DNA from: Marichromatium purpuratum 984
Lineage (GTDB): Bacteria > Pseudomonadota > Gammaproteobacteria > Chromatiales > Chromatiaceae
Direction: 5' to 3'
Length of the DNA stretch: 64,000 nt
Assembly (NCBI RefSeq): GCF_000224005.2
Contig: NZ_CP007031.1
Span: forward strand, 2,695,001 to 2,759,000
The notes under the pieces were generated by a model. That model saw only the letters and a list, made by a program, of their open reading frames with translations. It was not told the DNA's origin and searched no databases. The translations under genes and the position numbers were made by a program. Positions 9,335 through 18,949 of the stretch are shown here, piece after piece; positions within the stretch are counted from its first letter, which is position 1, and the number at the start of each line of letters is the position of its first letter.

Positions 9335-9844
9335 ATGAGTCGTCCGCTTCAGACCACAGCCCTGCTGCTCGCCCTCGCCCTGCCCCTATCCGCCCTCGCG
9401 GGACCGAGCGTCGGCTATGTCGACATGCAGAAGGTGCTCGAGGAGAGCCGTATCGGTCAGCAGGTGCAGGAGCAGCTGCGCAAGGACTTCGAGCCACGCG
9501 GACGCGCCCTGGCCGAGGAAGAGCAGACGCTGATGCAGATGCAGCAGTCGCTCGAGCGCGACGCCCCGCTGATGAGCGAGGCACAGGTCGGCAAGCAGCG
9601 CGCCGAACTCAAGGAGCGCATCGCCGCCTACCAGAAAGAGGCCGCACAACTGCAACGTGAACTGATGAAGGCCCAGCAGGAGAAAGGGCGCGAGATCGTC
9701 GTGCCGGCGCGCGAGGTGGTCAACGCCATCGCCGAGAAGCGCGGACTCGACATGGTCGTCGAGCGCGGCCAGAACGGCCTGCTCTACATCGACGAGGAAC
9801 TCGACATCACCGAGGCGGTGATCGAGCGTCTGGACGACAAATGA
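9335..9844 (+). CDS. OmpH/Skp-family periplasmic chaperone
   Basis: 169 aa with a clear signal peptide (about residues 1-22, ending LSALAG) and the family start SVGYVDMQKVLEES. The middle is a long charged coiled coil (about 45-115), the tentacles of the Skp fold, and the end returns to a beta-strand (LDMVVERGQNGLLYIDEELDIT). Skp trimers hold unfolded outer-membrane proteins in the periplasm. It is not next to bamA here, so it may be a paralogue of the main Skp. GGAG lies 7 nt before the ATG. Confidence 0.88.
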   Translation: MSRPLQTTALLLALALPLSALAGPSVGYVDMQKVLEESRIGQQVQEQLRKDFEPRGRALAEEEQTLMQMQQSLERDAPLMSEAQVGKQRAELKERIAAYQKEAAQLQRELMKAQQEKGREIVVPAREVVNAIAEKRGLDMVVERGQNGLLYIDEELDITEAVIERLDDK

Positions 9845-9930
9845 CCCCGGCGGCGACCGGCCGCGCGCGGCCGGTCGCCACACCTATACTCGGGGCAAAG
9901 ATCTCGCACAGTCATCAGGAGGAGCGGTCC

Positions 9931-10167
9931 ATGCTCGGTGAATCCCACGACCTGCTGCACGAGTTCCCCGACCTGCACACCCGCATCGCCGTGCTGCGCG
10001 CGCGCGACCCCGGTTTCGCCCGACTGATGGACGAATACGACGAACTCGACGTCCGCGTCCGTCAGCTCGAAGAACTCGGCGCCCCGGTCGCCGACGACAC
10101 CCTGGAGGTCTTGAAGAAGCGTCGTCTGCAACTCAAGGACCAGCTCTACGCACAGCTGCGCGCCTGA
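9931..10167 (+). CDS. DUF465 (YdcH-like) small protein
   Basis: 78-aa protein of the DUF465/YdcH family, entirely helical: HDLLHEFPDLHTRIAVLRARDPGFARLMDEYDELD is the conserved part (given in pieces: HDLLHEFPDL, DPGFARL, YDELD). Function is unknown. The ATG at 9931 follows a strong AGGAGG; an in-frame ATG at 9841 would add a non-conserved stretch that overlaps the ompH stop. Confidence 0.87.
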   Translation: MLGESHDLLHEFPDLHTRIAVLRARDPGFARLMDEYDELDVRVRQLEELGAPVADDTLEVLKKRRLQLKDQLYAQLRA

Positions 10168-10250
10168 CCCCGGACACGCCGGGCTGGACACCCGGGCACG
10201 GGGCTGCGAGCATCCGCGCGCATCGATCCAATCAGCCCGACGACAGCCCA

Positions 10251-10889
10251 GTGCACTACCAGATCCAGCCCGTCACCTCCTTCCAGCAGAACTGCACCCT
10301 GGTGTGGTGCGATCGGACCAAGCGTGCCGCCATCATCGATCCCGGCGGCGAGCCCGAGGTCATCGCCACCCTGGTCGAGCAGCTCGAACTCGTCCCCGAG
10401 TACCTGCTGCTCACCCACGGCCACCTCGATCACGTCGGCGCCAGCGCCCCGCTCGCCACGCGGTTCGGGGTGCCGATCCTCGGCCCGCACCACGACGACG
10501 CCTTCCTGATCGAGACCCTGGAGCACCAACGCGAGCTGTTCGGGTTCCCGCCGGTCGAGCCCTTCACCCCGCAGCGCTGGCTCACCGACGGCGAGACCAT
10601 CGCCCTCGGCGAACAAACCCTGGAGGTGATCCACACCCCGGGCCACACCCCCGGACACCTCGCCTATTACAACCGCGCGAGCGGCCTGATCCAGCTCGGC
10701 GACGTGCTCTTTCGCGGCTCGATCGGTCGCACCGACTTCCCCCGCGGGGATCACGCCCAGCTGATCGCCTCGATCCGCGAGCGGCTGTTCCCGCTCGGCG
10801 ACGAGGTCTCCTTCATCCCCGGGCACGGCCCGATGTCGACGCTCGGGCGCGAGCGGCGCACCAACCCCTTCGTTCGCGACCCCGCCTGA
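10251..10889 (+). CDS. MBL-fold metallo-hydrolase (glyoxalase II-like)
   Basis: 212-aa metallo-beta-lactamase-fold hydrolase. It carries the metal-binding HGHLDHVG (HxHxDH), HTPGHTPGHL, the LGDVLFRGSIGRTDF segment and a final HGPMSTLGRERRTNPF, the pattern of the GloB-like YcbL subfamily. Members hydrolyse thioesters such as S-lactoylglutathione, but substrate is not provable here. It starts with GTG (VHYQIQPV); the binding site upstream is weak. Confidence 0.9.
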   Translation: MHYQIQPVTSFQQNCTLVWCDRTKRAAIIDPGGEPEVIATLVEQLELVPEYLLLTHGHLDHVGASAPLATRFGVPILGPHHDDAFLIETLEHQRELFGFPPVEPFTPQRWLTDGETIALGEQTLEVIHTPGHTPGHLAYYNRASGLIQLGDVLFRGSIGRTDFPRGDHAQLIASIRERLFPLGDEVSFIPGHGPMSTLGRERRTNPFVRDPA

Positions 10890-11154
10890 GCACCACGACG
10901 GACCGGAGTCGCCGCGCTCGGTTACACTAGGGCGGCGCCGGCCCCGAGCGATGGCGTGGGCAGGGAGACGCCCACCGCCGCGGCCGGACGTCCGGCCCGG
11001 AGCGCGCTGTCGGCGAGACGGCGCGCCCCGGAAGAACCGATCGACTCGGAGCCGACCGAACCCTCGCGACGGCTCCGTCATTGACACCTTCAGCCACGGG
11101 CGCGGCGACGTCGCGCGCCGCGCGGGCTCGAGCGCAAACCTGGGTGGGACCGAG

Positions 11155-13995
11155 ATGTTACTCAAACGCTTTCTCAAGCGGCGCAAGACCGACGCAACCG
11201 CACACCCGAGGACGCCACCGGCATCCCTCGAGCGTGAACCGGCCGAGACGCCGCCACCGCCGGTCGAACCAGGCGACCTCGACCGCCTCGCCGCAACCCT
11301 CGTCAGCGCGACGGCGGCGAGCGAGCGCGACGCCGCCGCGACCCGTTACGGCGAACTCCTCGCCCGCCTCCAGCCGGCCACCGAGCGCGCGCCGCGCCTG
11401 GCGGCGATCACCGCCCCCGAGGCGCTCGCCAGCCTCGCCCGCCGCTGCCCGGATCCGGCGTTGCGACTGTCACTCATCGCCCGACTCGACGCTCCCGAGG
11501 CGCTCGCCGAGTGCGCCCTCGAAGACCCGGTGGCGGCCAACCGCCGCGCCGCGATCGAGCGACTGGAGAGGCGCGAGGCGCTCGAACGCGTGGTGCGCGA
11601 GATCGGCAAGCGCGACAAGGTCGTCCACCGTCGCGCCCGCGAAAAACTGCGCCTGATCGCCGAGCGCGAGGCCGAGCCGCAGCGCATCCGCGAGCAGTGC
11701 AGCGGGCTGTGCGAACGCGCCGAGCGGCTCGGTCGGCTCGGCAACTGGACCCAGGACCGCGCGCTGCTCGACCATCTCGACCAGCAGTGGGGCGAACTCG
11801 AGACGCGCGCCGAACCCGAGCTGCGCGAGCGCTACCAGCAAGCGCGCGCGCGCTTCATCGCGGCCTTCGAGACGGCCAGCTCGGCAGCGGCCCGGGAGCA
11901 GGCCGAGCAGCAGGACCAGGCCGCGCGCGCCGCGACCTATCAGGCGCTGCTCACACGGCTCGAGACCCTCGCCGACGCCACCGCCCCGGAGGCCGCCGAG
12001 CTGAGCCGGATCGAGCAGGAATGGAGCGCGCTCGACCCGCTACCCGAGACCGAACAGGCGCCGCTCGAGGCGCGCCGCCGCGCACTCGCCAGCCGCATCG
12101 CCGATCGCGGCAGCCGCGAGCGCGCACAAGCCCAGGCGCGTACCCAGCTCGCCGAACACCAGGCGCGCATCGGCGAACTGCTCGACAGCCCCAAGCCGCT
12201 GGTCTGCCACCGCGCCGAGCGGCTGCTCGAACGCACCCGCGACTGCTGCGCGACCCTCGACGACGAACCGGTGAGGGCCGCATGCGGCACGCTCGTCGAC
12301 CGGCTCGCCGCACGCATCCGCACCCAGCGGCGCAACGCCGAGCAGCGCCGCGACCAGCTCGGCGGCAAGCTCGCCGAACTCGAACAGCGTCTCGAGGCCG
12401 GCGAGCTGCGCAAGGCCGACGCCCTCTTCCAGAGCCTGCAGGCCGGGCTCGAACTGGTCGAGACCAGCGGCTGCGCCAACGCCGACAGCGTCCGCGCCGC
12501 CGAGCGGTTGCGTCAGCTCGCCCCCCAGCTGCGCGAGCTGCAGCAGTGGCGCCGCTGGAGCGCCGACCAGCACCGCGAGGCGCTGTGCACCGAGATCGCC
12601 GCGCTCGAGGCCGAGGCGCCGGCGCTCGAACAGGCCGCCGAGCAGCTGCAGTCGCTGCAACAGCGCTGGAAGGAACTCGACCGCTCCGGGGCGCGCGCCG
12701 ACGAGACGCTGCGCGCCCGCTTCCAGGAGACTGCGACCCGCATCCGCGAGCGCTGCCGCCCCCATCTCGAGGCCCAGGCGGCCGAGCGCGCGGCCAACCG
12801 CGCCGCCTGCGAACGGCTCTGCGACCAGCTCGAGGCCTTCATCGAGGGTGTCGACTGGGAGCAGGCGGACTGGAAACAGGTGGTGCAGACGCGCGCCGAC
12901 ACCCGTCGCGCCTGGGCGGCGATCGGCCCGGTCGAGGCGCGTCACCGCCACGTCCTGGAGCGCCGCTTCCACCGCGCGCTCAAGCGTCTGGAGCGACGGC
13001 TCGAGAGCGAGCGCAAGCGTAACTTCGCCTTCAAGCGCGCGCTGATCGCCGAGGTCGAGACGCTGGTCGAGCACCAACCGCTCGAAGAGGCGCTCGAGCG
13101 CACCAAGGCGCTGCAACGCGACTGGCACACCACGGTCGCGGCGCGTCAAAAGGATGAGAACCGCATCTGGCGCGAGTTCCGCGCCGCCTGCGACGCGGTG
13201 TTCGCCCGGCGCGCGGCACTGCAGAAGGCCCAGTTCGCCGAGCTGGAGGACAACCTCGCCCGGCGCGAGGCACTCTGCACCGAGGCCGAGCAGAGCGCCG
13301 CGGACGAGACCACGCCGGAGCGACTCGACGCCCGCCTGGGCGAACTCGACGCGCGCTGGCGCGAACTGCAGTCACTGGCGGTACCGCGTCAGGCCGCCGG
13401 CGCACTCAAGGCACGCTGGCAGGCGGCGCGCGAGCGGCTGCTACAGGCACGACAGCACGCGCGCGACCGGGAGCGGGGCCGGACCATCGCACTGCTCGAG
13501 CGCCAGGAGATGCTGTGCGCCCGAATCGAGCTGGCAGCGATCGCCGAGCACGGACAGGGCCTCGATCGCGCCGCGATCGAGGCGGAATGGACCGCGCTCG
13601 GCGCGCTGCACGATCAGGCACTGCAGACGGCGATGGATGCGCGGCTGCAACGGGCCTGCGAAGCACTCGCCGATGCCGCGACGGCGCAGACGCTCGCCGC
13701 GGAGCTGGATGCACACGGCGAGCAGCGTCAGCAGCTCTGTCTCCAGCTCGAGATCCTCACCGGTATCGACTCACCGCCGGCGTATAGTCAGCAGCGTCTG
13801 GCGTATCAGGTGGCGCGGCTCGCCGAGCGCATGGGCGATGGCGAGAGCGACCCGCTCGGCGGCACCACCGAGCTGCTGCGCGACTGGTATCTGAGCGCGC
13901 CGGCGCCGGCCGACGCCGCGCTCGCCGCACGCTTCGCCCGAGTGGTCGCGGCACTGACCCCGGAGTCGGCGCACGATACCGGCACACCGGCCTGA
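11155..13995 (+). CDS. large DUF349-repeat coiled-coil protein
   Basis: 946 aa, almost wholly alpha-helical and rich in Arg, Glu, Ala and Leu. Repeated segments of the form W-x-x-L/I ... R-F-x-x-A ... are DUF349 repeats (for example LDQQWGELE, IEQEWSALD, LQQRWKELDRSG, LDARWRELQ, IEAEWTALG). No signal peptide or catalytic motif is visible. Related large proteins occur across gammaproteobacteria with no settled function. The ATG at 11155 (MLLKRFLKRRK) gives the conserved basic N-terminus. A perfect palindrome follows the stop. Confidence 0.85.
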   Translation: MLLKRFLKRRKTDATAHPRTPPASLEREPAETPPPPVEPGDLDRLAATLVSATAASERDAAATRYGELLARLQPATERAPRLAAITAPEALASLARRCPDPALRLSLIARLDAPEALAECALEDPVAANRRAAIERLERREALERVVREIGKRDKVVHRRAREKLRLIAEREAEPQRIREQCSGLCERAERLGRLGNWTQDRALLDHLDQQWGELETRAEPELRERYQQARARFIAAFETASSAAAREQAEQQDQAARAATYQALLTRLETLADATAPEAAELSRIEQEWSALDPLPETEQAPLEARRRALASRIADRGSRERAQAQARTQLAEHQARIGELLDSPKPLVCHRAERLLERTRDCCATLDDEPVRAACGTLVDRLAARIRTQRRNAEQRRDQLGGKLAELEQRLEAGELRKADALFQSLQAGLELVETSGCANADSVRAAERLRQLAPQLRELQQWRRWSADQHREALCTEIAALEAEAPALEQAAEQLQSLQQRWKELDRSGARADETLRARFQETATRIRERCRPHLEAQAAERAANRAACERLCDQLEAFIEGVDWEQADWKQVVQTRADTRRAWAAIGPVEARHRHVLERRFHRALKRLERRLESERKRNFAFKRALIAEVETLVEHQPLEEALERTKALQRDWHTTVAARQKDENRIWREFRAACDAVFARRAALQKAQFAELEDNLARREALCTEAEQSAADETTPERLDARLGELDARWRELQSLAVPRQAAGALKARWQAARERLLQARQHARDRERGRTIALLERQEMLCARIELAAIAEHGQGLDRAAIEAEWTALGALHDQALQTAMDARLQRACEALADAATAQTLAAELDAHGEQRQQLCLQLEILTGIDSPPAYSQQRLAYQVARLAERMGDGESDPLGGTTELLRDWYLSAPAPADAALAARFARVVAALTPESAHDTGTPA

Positions 13996-14006
13996 ACGGG
14001 AGCGGA

Positions 14007-14032
14007 CGACACGGGGCGCGCGCCCCGTGTCG
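14007..14032. terminator. palindromic bidirectional terminator candidate
   Basis: A perfect 26-bp palindrome (13-bp arms, CGACACGGGGCGC and its complement) lies exactly between the convergent stops of the DUF349 gene (13995) and the universal stress gene (14036). No T-run follows on either strand. Its position supports a role in 3'-end formation. Confidence 0.55.
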
Positions 14033-14035
14033 CGC

Positions 14036-14503
14036 TCAATCCTGGCCGAGTTTGACGCAGAGCACGTCGCAGTCGGGGTTGCGCAACACCTGCCGGGCGG
14101 TGGCGCCGAACAACCCGAGCAGGCCGTGACGGCCATGACTGCCGATCACCACCAGCCCGACGCCGAGTTCGGCGGCGACCTCGTCGATCACCTGACCGGT
14201 GGCGCCGACGCGCACCAGACGATCGGCAGCGGGCACGCCAAGACGCTCGCCGAGCGCGGTCATCTCCTGCTCGGCCACCCGCAGCAGCTCGGCCTCGAGC
14301 CCGGCCTCGCCGCCGATCAGCGGGTCGCCCGAATAGCCCACCGGCATGTAATCCATCGACGGCGGCACGTACTCGACCACGTGCAGCAGCGTCAACCGTG
14401 CCCCAAACAGCGCCCGCAGCCGCACCGCGCGCGCCACCACCGGCTCGCTCTCGGGTTCGAAATCGGTGGCGAGCAGCAAGTGCCCATAATCCTCTGTGTC
14501 CAT
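14036..14503 (-). CDS. universal stress protein
   Basis: UspA-family protein, 155 aa, one domain. It begins with the typical HLLLATDFEPESE strand, and the ATP-binding glycine pattern G-x2-G-x9-G is seen in VIGSHGRHGLLGLFGATARQVL. Members of this class bind ATP and are induced by stress. The ATG at 14503 has GAGG 5 nt upstream and is preferred over an in-frame ATG at 14617. Confidence 0.9.
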   Translation of the reverse strand: MDTEDYGHLLLATDFEPESEPVVARAVRLRALFGARLTLLHVVEYVPPSMDYMPVGYSGDPLIGGEAGLEAELLRVAEQEMTALGERLGVPAADRLVRVGATGQVIDEVAAELGVGLVVIGSHGRHGLLGLFGATARQVLRNPDCDVLCVKLGQD

Positions 14504-14689
14504 CACACACCTCGCAGGACTTGACCAGGGCGGACCTTGCGGCGACACCCACGGCATCGCTAGACTGCCCACCCGCCCCTGCACTCCAGGGACATGCCGA
14601 TTATCGACCATCGCCACCGGGATCGGCAGATATCCCCATCATCGACACCGCGGTTGCCCGGTCGCCGCGCGCCCTTCGACAGCCCCGCC

Positions 14690-15112
14690 ATGCTCGAGAT
14701 CACCCCGCAGATCCGTATCGCCGAGTCCGAACTCCAGGAGCGCTTCATCCGCGCCCCCGGCCCCGGCGGCCAGAACGTCAACAAGGTCGAGACCGCCGTC
14801 CAGCTCAGTTTCGACATCGCCACCAGCCCGTCGCTGCCCGAGGCGGTGCGTGCCCGGCTGCTGCTGCGCAACGATCGGCGCATCGACCAGTCCGGGGTGG
14901 TGCGCATCGAGGCCCACCGCCACCGCACCCGCGAGCGCAACCGCGCCGACGCGCGCGAGCGCCTCGCGGCGCTGATCCGCGAGGCCACCGCCCGCCCCCG
15001 TCCACGCATCGCCACCCGTCCGACCAAGGGCTCGCAGCGGCGCCGGCTCGAGGCCAAGCGCAAACGCGGTCGCGACAAGCAGCTGCGCCGCGTACGCCCC
15101 GGCGAGGACTGA
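14690..15112 (+). CDS. arfB: alternative ribosome-rescue factor
   Basis: ArfB (YaeJ) peptidyl-tRNA hydrolase, 140 aa. The release-factor GGQ motif is in APGPGGQNVNKVET and the C-terminus is a long basic tail (TKGSQRRRLEAKRKRGRDKQ) that in this family enters the empty mRNA channel of stalled ribosomes. The ATG at 14690 (MLEITPQIRI) gives the family start; an in-frame ATG at 14594 would add an unrelated extension. Divergent from the universal stress gene. Confidence 0.93.
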   Translation: MLEITPQIRIAESELQERFIRAPGPGGQNVNKVETAVQLSFDIATSPSLPEAVRARLLLRNDRRIDQSGVVRIEAHRHRTRERNRADARERLAALIREATARPRPRIATRPTKGSQRRRLEAKRKRGRDKQLRRVRPGED

Positions 15113-15116
15113 TCGC

Positions 15117-15296
15117 TCAGTCGCCGAACTCGGCGACGATACCGCCGCCCTCGGGGGTGATCACCAGCACCAGACGCCCCAGGGTGGGATGACGCAGGGT
15201 GAGTACCTCGACCCCGGCGCGGGTACGCGTCTCCACCAGCTCGCACTCTCCGCGCAGATCCGCGACCAGCGCGGGTTCGGCTTCGAACAGACGCAT
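15117..15296 (-). CDS. small hypothetical protein (59 aa)
   Basis: A 59-residue acidic protein starting MRLFEAEPALVADL. It has AGGAGA 5 nt upstream of the ATG, which makes translation likely. Predicted as short helix followed by several beta-strands (VEVLTLRH, LVLVITPEGGGIVAEF). I do not recognise a family. It lies between arfB (convergent, 4 nt away) and the heme-binding-like gene upstream on the same strand, 81 nt apart. Confidence 0.6.
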   Translation of the reverse strand: MRLFEAEPALVADLRGECELVETRTRAGVEVLTLRHPTLGRLVLVITPEGGGIVAEFGD

Positions 15297-15377
15297 GACG
15301 GTCTCCTTCGGCTGACCGGCCGGCACGGCCGGTGGTGAGCGGACCGGCGACGCCTCCGCTGCGGCGCCGGGAATGGG

Positions 15378-15872
15378 TCAGAGCATGTCCAGGTCGTCGG
15401 CGATCGCCGCCAGCCCGGCGCGCGCGCAAGCCTCGTCGGTCGCACCGTCGGGCGCACCGCTCACCCCGACAGCGCCGACCAGCGCCGAGCCGGCGGCATG
15501 GATCGGCACCCCGCCGGGCGACATCACCAGCCCGTCGACCCGGCCGACGGCGCTCTCGGCGCGTTCGGCCAGCGCCGAGGTCGCGGCGTTGAAGTTGGCC
15601 GCGGTGAAGGCCTTCATCCGGCTGATGTCGACGGTGATGGGCGCGGCGATGGTGTCGCGCAGCACCACCTGCACCGTCCCTTCGCGATCGACCACGGTCG
15701 CCGCGATCTGGATGCCGCGCGCACGGCACTCGGCCACCGCGCCCTCGGCCACGGCGCTGGCCGCTGCCAGCGACAGCCGCTGCAGCGGCACCACCAGGGG
15801 GTCCTCGGCCCTGAGCGGACCGGCCATCGTCAGCATGGTCGCGATCGCGACCGGGATGATCGGCTTGCGCAT
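15378..15872 (-). CDS. exported GlcG/HbpS-family protein
   Basis: 164-aa protein of the GlcG/HbpS family (DUF336). Residues 1-22 form a signal peptide (VAIATMLTMAGPLRA), so it is periplasmic. The family core is present: AVAECRARGIQIAATVVDREG, KAFTAANFN, GGVPI and GAVGVSGA. Some homologues bind heme or cobalamin; others are only found next to glycolate or alcohol oxidation genes. The ATG at 15872 follows GGAGGAG. It sits 54 nt downstream of ispG on the same strand. Confidence 0.85.
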   Translation of the reverse strand: MRKPIIPVAIATMLTMAGPLRAEDPLVVPLQRLSLAAASAVAEGAVAECRARGIQIAATVVDREGTVQVVLRDTIAAPITVDISRMKAFTAANFNAATSALAERAESAVGRVDGLVMSPGGVPIHAAGSALVGAVGVSGAPDGATDEACARAGLAAIADDLDML

Positions 15873-15926
15873 CACTCGCTCCTCCGTCTGCTTCGATGTG
15901 CGGCGCCGCCCGGCGGCGGCGACCGG

Positions 15927-17159
15927 TCAGCGCGCGCGGTAGTGACGCTCGATGTAGTCGTCCACCATGCGCTTGAACTGCTCGGCGATGCCATCGCCCT
16001 TGAGGGTGGCGACCTTCTCACCGTCGACGAACACCGGCGCGGAGGCGCGCTCGCCGTTGCCCGGCAGGCTGATGCCGATATTGGCGTGCTTGCTCTCGCC
16101 CGGGCCGTTGACCACACAGCCCATCACCGCCACCTGCATCTGCTCGACGCCGGGATAGTTGCCACGCCACTCAGGCATGCGTTCGCGCAGATAGGCCTGG
16201 ATGTCCTGCGCCAAGTGCTGGAAGGTGTCGCTGGTGGTACGGCCACAGCCGGGACAGGCGGTGACCATCGGGGTGAAGGAGCGCAGCCCCATGCTCTGCA
16301 GGATCTCCTGCGCGACCTCGACCTCGCGGGTGCGGGCCTCGCCCGGCGCCGGGGTGAGGGAGACGCGGATGGTGTCGCCGATACCCTCCTGGAGCAGCAC
16401 CGCAAGCGCGGCGGTCGAGGCGACGATACCCTTGGAGCCCATTCCCGCCTCGGTCAGCCCGAGGTGCAGGGTATAGTCGCAGCGCGCGCCGAGCATACGA
16501 TAGACGGCGATCAGGTCCTGCACCCCGCTCATCTTGCACGAGAGGATGATGTGGTCCTTCGCCAGCCCCAGCTCGACGGCGCGATCGGCGCTGGAGACGG
16601 CCGACTCGACCATCGCCTCGTACATCAGCTGTTGCGGCTCCTTGGGCGTGGCGGCGCGGTTGTTCTCGTCCATCATCCGCGCCAGCAGCTCCTGGTCGAG
16701 ACTGCCCCAGTTGACACCGATGCGCACCGGCCGGTCGTAGCGACAGGCGGTCTCGATCATGCTCGCGTACTGCGCGTCCTTCTTCTCGCCGCGACCGACG
16801 TTGCCGGGGTTGATGCGGTACTTACCCAGCGCCTCGGCGCAGGCCGGGTGGTCGTTGAGCAGACGATGGCCGTTGAAGTGGAAGTCGCCGACCAGCGGCA
16901 CCGCGCAGCCCTGGGCGTCGAGCGCCTCGCGGATGCGTGGCACCGCGCGCGCCGCCTCCTCGTTGTTGACGGTGATGCGCACCATCTCCGAACCCGCCCG
17001 CGCCAGCGCCAAGGTCTGACGCACGGTGGCCTCGACGTCGACGGTATCCGTGTTGGTCATGGACTGGATCACGACCGGGGCATCACCGCCGATGGTGAGG
17101 TGGCCGACGCGTACGGGGACGCAGGCGCGTCGCTGGATGGAGGATCGATCTGGGCTCAT
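15927..17159 (-). CDS. ispG: 4-hydroxy-3-methylbut-2-enyl-diphosphate synthase
   Basis: IspG (GcpE), 410 aa, the normal bacterial length. This 4Fe-4S enzyme makes HMBPP from MEcPP in the MEP isoprenoid pathway, needed here for carotenoids, quinones and bacteriochlorophyll tails if the host is a phototroph. Visible: [14 protein letters not shown] at the N-terminus, NPGNVG, the iron-sulfur cysteines in ACPGCGRT and further on GCVVNGPGE. The ATG at 17159 (MSPDRSS) is preferred to an upstream frame extension. Confidence 0.96.
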   Translation of the reverse strand: MSPDRSSIQRRACVPVRVGHLTIGGDAPVVIQSMTNTDTVDVEATVRQTLALARAGSEMVRITVNNEEAARAVPRIREALDAQGCAVPLVGDFHFNGHRLLNDHPACAEALGKYRINPGNVGRGEKKDAQYASMIETACRYDRPVRIGVNWGSLDQELLARMMDENNRAATPKEPQQLMYEAMVESAVSSADRAVELGLAKDHIILSCKMSGVQDLIAVYRMLGARCDYTLHLGLTEAGMGSKGIVASTAALAVLLQEGIGDTIRVSLTPAPGEARTREVEVAQEILQSMGLRSFTPMVTACPGCGRTTSDTFQHLAQDIQAYLRERMPEWRGNYPGVEQMQVAVMGCVVNGPGESKHANIGISLPGNGERASAPVFVDGEKVATLKGDGIAEQFKRMVDDYIERHYRAR

Positions 17160-17211
17160 GTGCTGTTGATTCCGCGGAATGGATGAGGTGATGACTGCCG
17201 GGCTGGGCGGC

Positions 17212-18069
17212 TCAGCAGGGCAAGGGCGAGCGCAGCCCCTGGATGAGGGCAAGATAGTCCGGCTCGTCGGGCGCGATCAAGCCATGACGAATCAGGAAAT
17301 CGATGACGACGAGGTTGCAATTGAGCTTGAACTCGTCGCTATCGCGCACGATCTCCACGACCTCATCGACCGGCATGCGATAGAAGGCCTGCACCTCGCC
17401 GTCGGTGCAGCGGGGCACGAAGTCCTCGGGCAGTTCGAGATCATAGCAGTACATGACATCGGGCTTGAGCCCGCGCTCGGAGTCGCGACAATAGCTCACC
17501 GCGCCGACCGGCACCGCCAGGTCGGCCAGTGCTGCGGCCATCCCGGCCTCCTCGGCGCACTCCTTGCGCAGGTTCTCGCGCAACCCCAGGCCGTGCGGCA
17601 GGCCGCCGCCGACGAGGTTGTCGAGCCGGTTGGGATAGAGCCTGCGATCGGCGGCGCGCCGCCCCACCCACATCTCCAGCCCGTGCGCGGTGCGCACGAA
17701 GCCGTTGAGGTGCTGGCCGAAGGCGCGGATACCGAAAAAGGGACCGGCGGCGCGATCGAGCACACAGCAGGCACGCTCGCGCCCGTTCGGGGTCACCGGG
17801 TAGAGTTCGCCGTGGGCATAGGGGATCTCGCCCTGCGCCACCAGCGTCTCGACCACCTCGGCGAGCAGCGCCGAGCGCGCCGCGAAGTCGCGTGGCGCGT
17901 TGACCCAGTGCACCGCCTGCGGCTCGACGCGGAACCAGCGCGGCCAGCGCGTCAGCGCCCGCGCCGCGGCATGGCGCAGGGTGCCGATCCGCACCCCGTC
18001 GAGCAGCCAGGGCACAAAGTCTTCCGGGTCCCAGCGATTACAGGCGAGGATCTTGTCATACAGCCCCAT
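17212..18069 (-). CDS. Nudix hydrolase with DUF4743 N-terminal domain
   Basis: 285 aa. The N-terminal about 120 residues ([15 protein letters not shown]...) match the DUF4743 extension seen on plant and bacterial Nudix proteins related to thiamin pyrophosphokinase fusions; the C-terminal part holds the Nudix box, [20 protein letters not shown] followed by EAG. The catalytic KECAEEAG core is kept, but the first conserved Glu of the box is Leu. Likely a hydrolase of oxidised thiamin derivatives or another nucleoside diphosphate. The ATG at 18069 has GGAGA upstream. mazG, another house-cleaning gene, is directly upstream. Confidence 0.87.
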   Translation of the reverse strand: MGLYDKILACNRWDPEDFVPWLLDGVRIGTLRHAAARALTRWPRWFRVEPQAVHWVNAPRDFAARSALLAEVVETLVAQGEIPYAHGELYPVTPNGRERACCVLDRAAGPFFGIRAFGQHLNGFVRTAHGLEMWVGRRAADRRLYPNRLDNLVGGGLPHGLGLRENLRKECAEEAGMAAALADLAVPVGAVSYCRDSERGLKPDVMYCYDLELPEDFVPRCTDGEVQAFYRMPVDEVVEIVRDSDEFKLNCNLVVIDFLIRHGLIAPDEPDYLALIQGLRSPLPC

Positions 18070-18115
18070 CAATCGGTCTCCGTCGCGCGCGCCCGACGGC
18101 GCGCCATGTGATGAT

Positions 18116-18949
18116 TCAATTCCGCTCCTCCCGCTTGACCTCGACCCACAGCCGCTCCATCTCGTCGCGCAGCTCGGCGGCGGGCGCCTGCCCGGCCTCG
18201 CGCAGCCGCGACTCGACCGCGCCGAAGCGCCGCTCGAAGCGCTGTCCGGCCTCGCGCAGCGCCTGCTCGGCGTCGACGCCGAGATGACGGGCGAGGTTGA
18301 CGCAGGAGAACAGCAGATCGCCGACCTCGTGCAGTCGCTCGGGATCGCCCGCCGGGCGCGCCAGGGTCTCGCGACACTCCGCCAGCTCCTCCTCGACCTT
18401 GGCGAAGACGCCAGCGGCGTCGTCCCAATCGAAGCCGACCCGCGCCGCGCGCCGTTGCAGCTTCTCGGCGCGCAGCAGCGCCGGCAACGCCCGCGCCACG
18501 CCGTCGAGCGCCCCGGACGGCGCGGCGCCCGCGCCCTTGGCAGCGCGCTCGGCGGCCTTCACCCGCTCCCAGTGCTCGCGCACCGCCGCGCCGTCGTCGA
18601 GCGCGGTATCGGCGAAGACGTGCGGATGACGCCGCACCAGCTTCTCGCAGATCGCCTGCACCACCTCGGCGAAGGCGAAGCTGCCGCGCTCCTCGGCCAT
18701 GCGGGCGTGAAAGACCACCTGCAGCAGCAGGTCACCCAACTCGTCGCGCAGCTCCGGCATGTCGTCGCGCTCGATCGCATCGGCGACCTCGTAGGCCTCC
18801 TCGAGGGTGAAGGGCAGGATGGTGGCGAAGGTCTGGGCGAGATCCCAGGGACAGCCCGAGCGCGGATCGCGCAGCCGCGCCATGATCGCGAGCAGGTCGT
18901 CGAGGTCGTAGCGGCGCGGCGCCACGGGAGCGGAATCGGTGGAGGACAT
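18116..18949 (-). CDS. mazG: nucleoside triphosphate pyrophosphohydrolase MazG
   Basis: MazG, 277 aa, with two tandem all-alpha NTP-PPase domains. Domain 1 (about 15-115) has PWDLAQTF, the metal ligands EEAYEVADAI and LRDELGDLLLQVVFH; domain 2 (about 155-260) has EKLQRRAARVGFDW, EEELAE and HEVGDLLFSCVNLARH. It converts NTPs and dNTPs to monophosphates, clearing damaged nucleotides. Its ATG shares one base with the stop of the upstream membrane gene (TGATG), indicating coupling. Confidence 0.95.
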   Translation of the reverse strand: MSSTDSAPVAPRRYDLDDLLAIMARLRDPRSGCPWDLAQTFATILPFTLEEAYEVADAIERDDMPELRDELGDLLLQVVFHARMAEERGSFAFAEVVQAICEKLVRRHPHVFADTALDDGAAVREHWERVKAAERAAKGAGAAPSGALDGVARALPALLRAEKLQRRAARVGFDWDDAAGVFAKVEEELAECRETLARPAGDPERLHEVGDLLFSCVNLARHLGVDAEQALREAGQRFERRFGAVESRLREAGQAPAAELRDEMERLWVEVKREERN

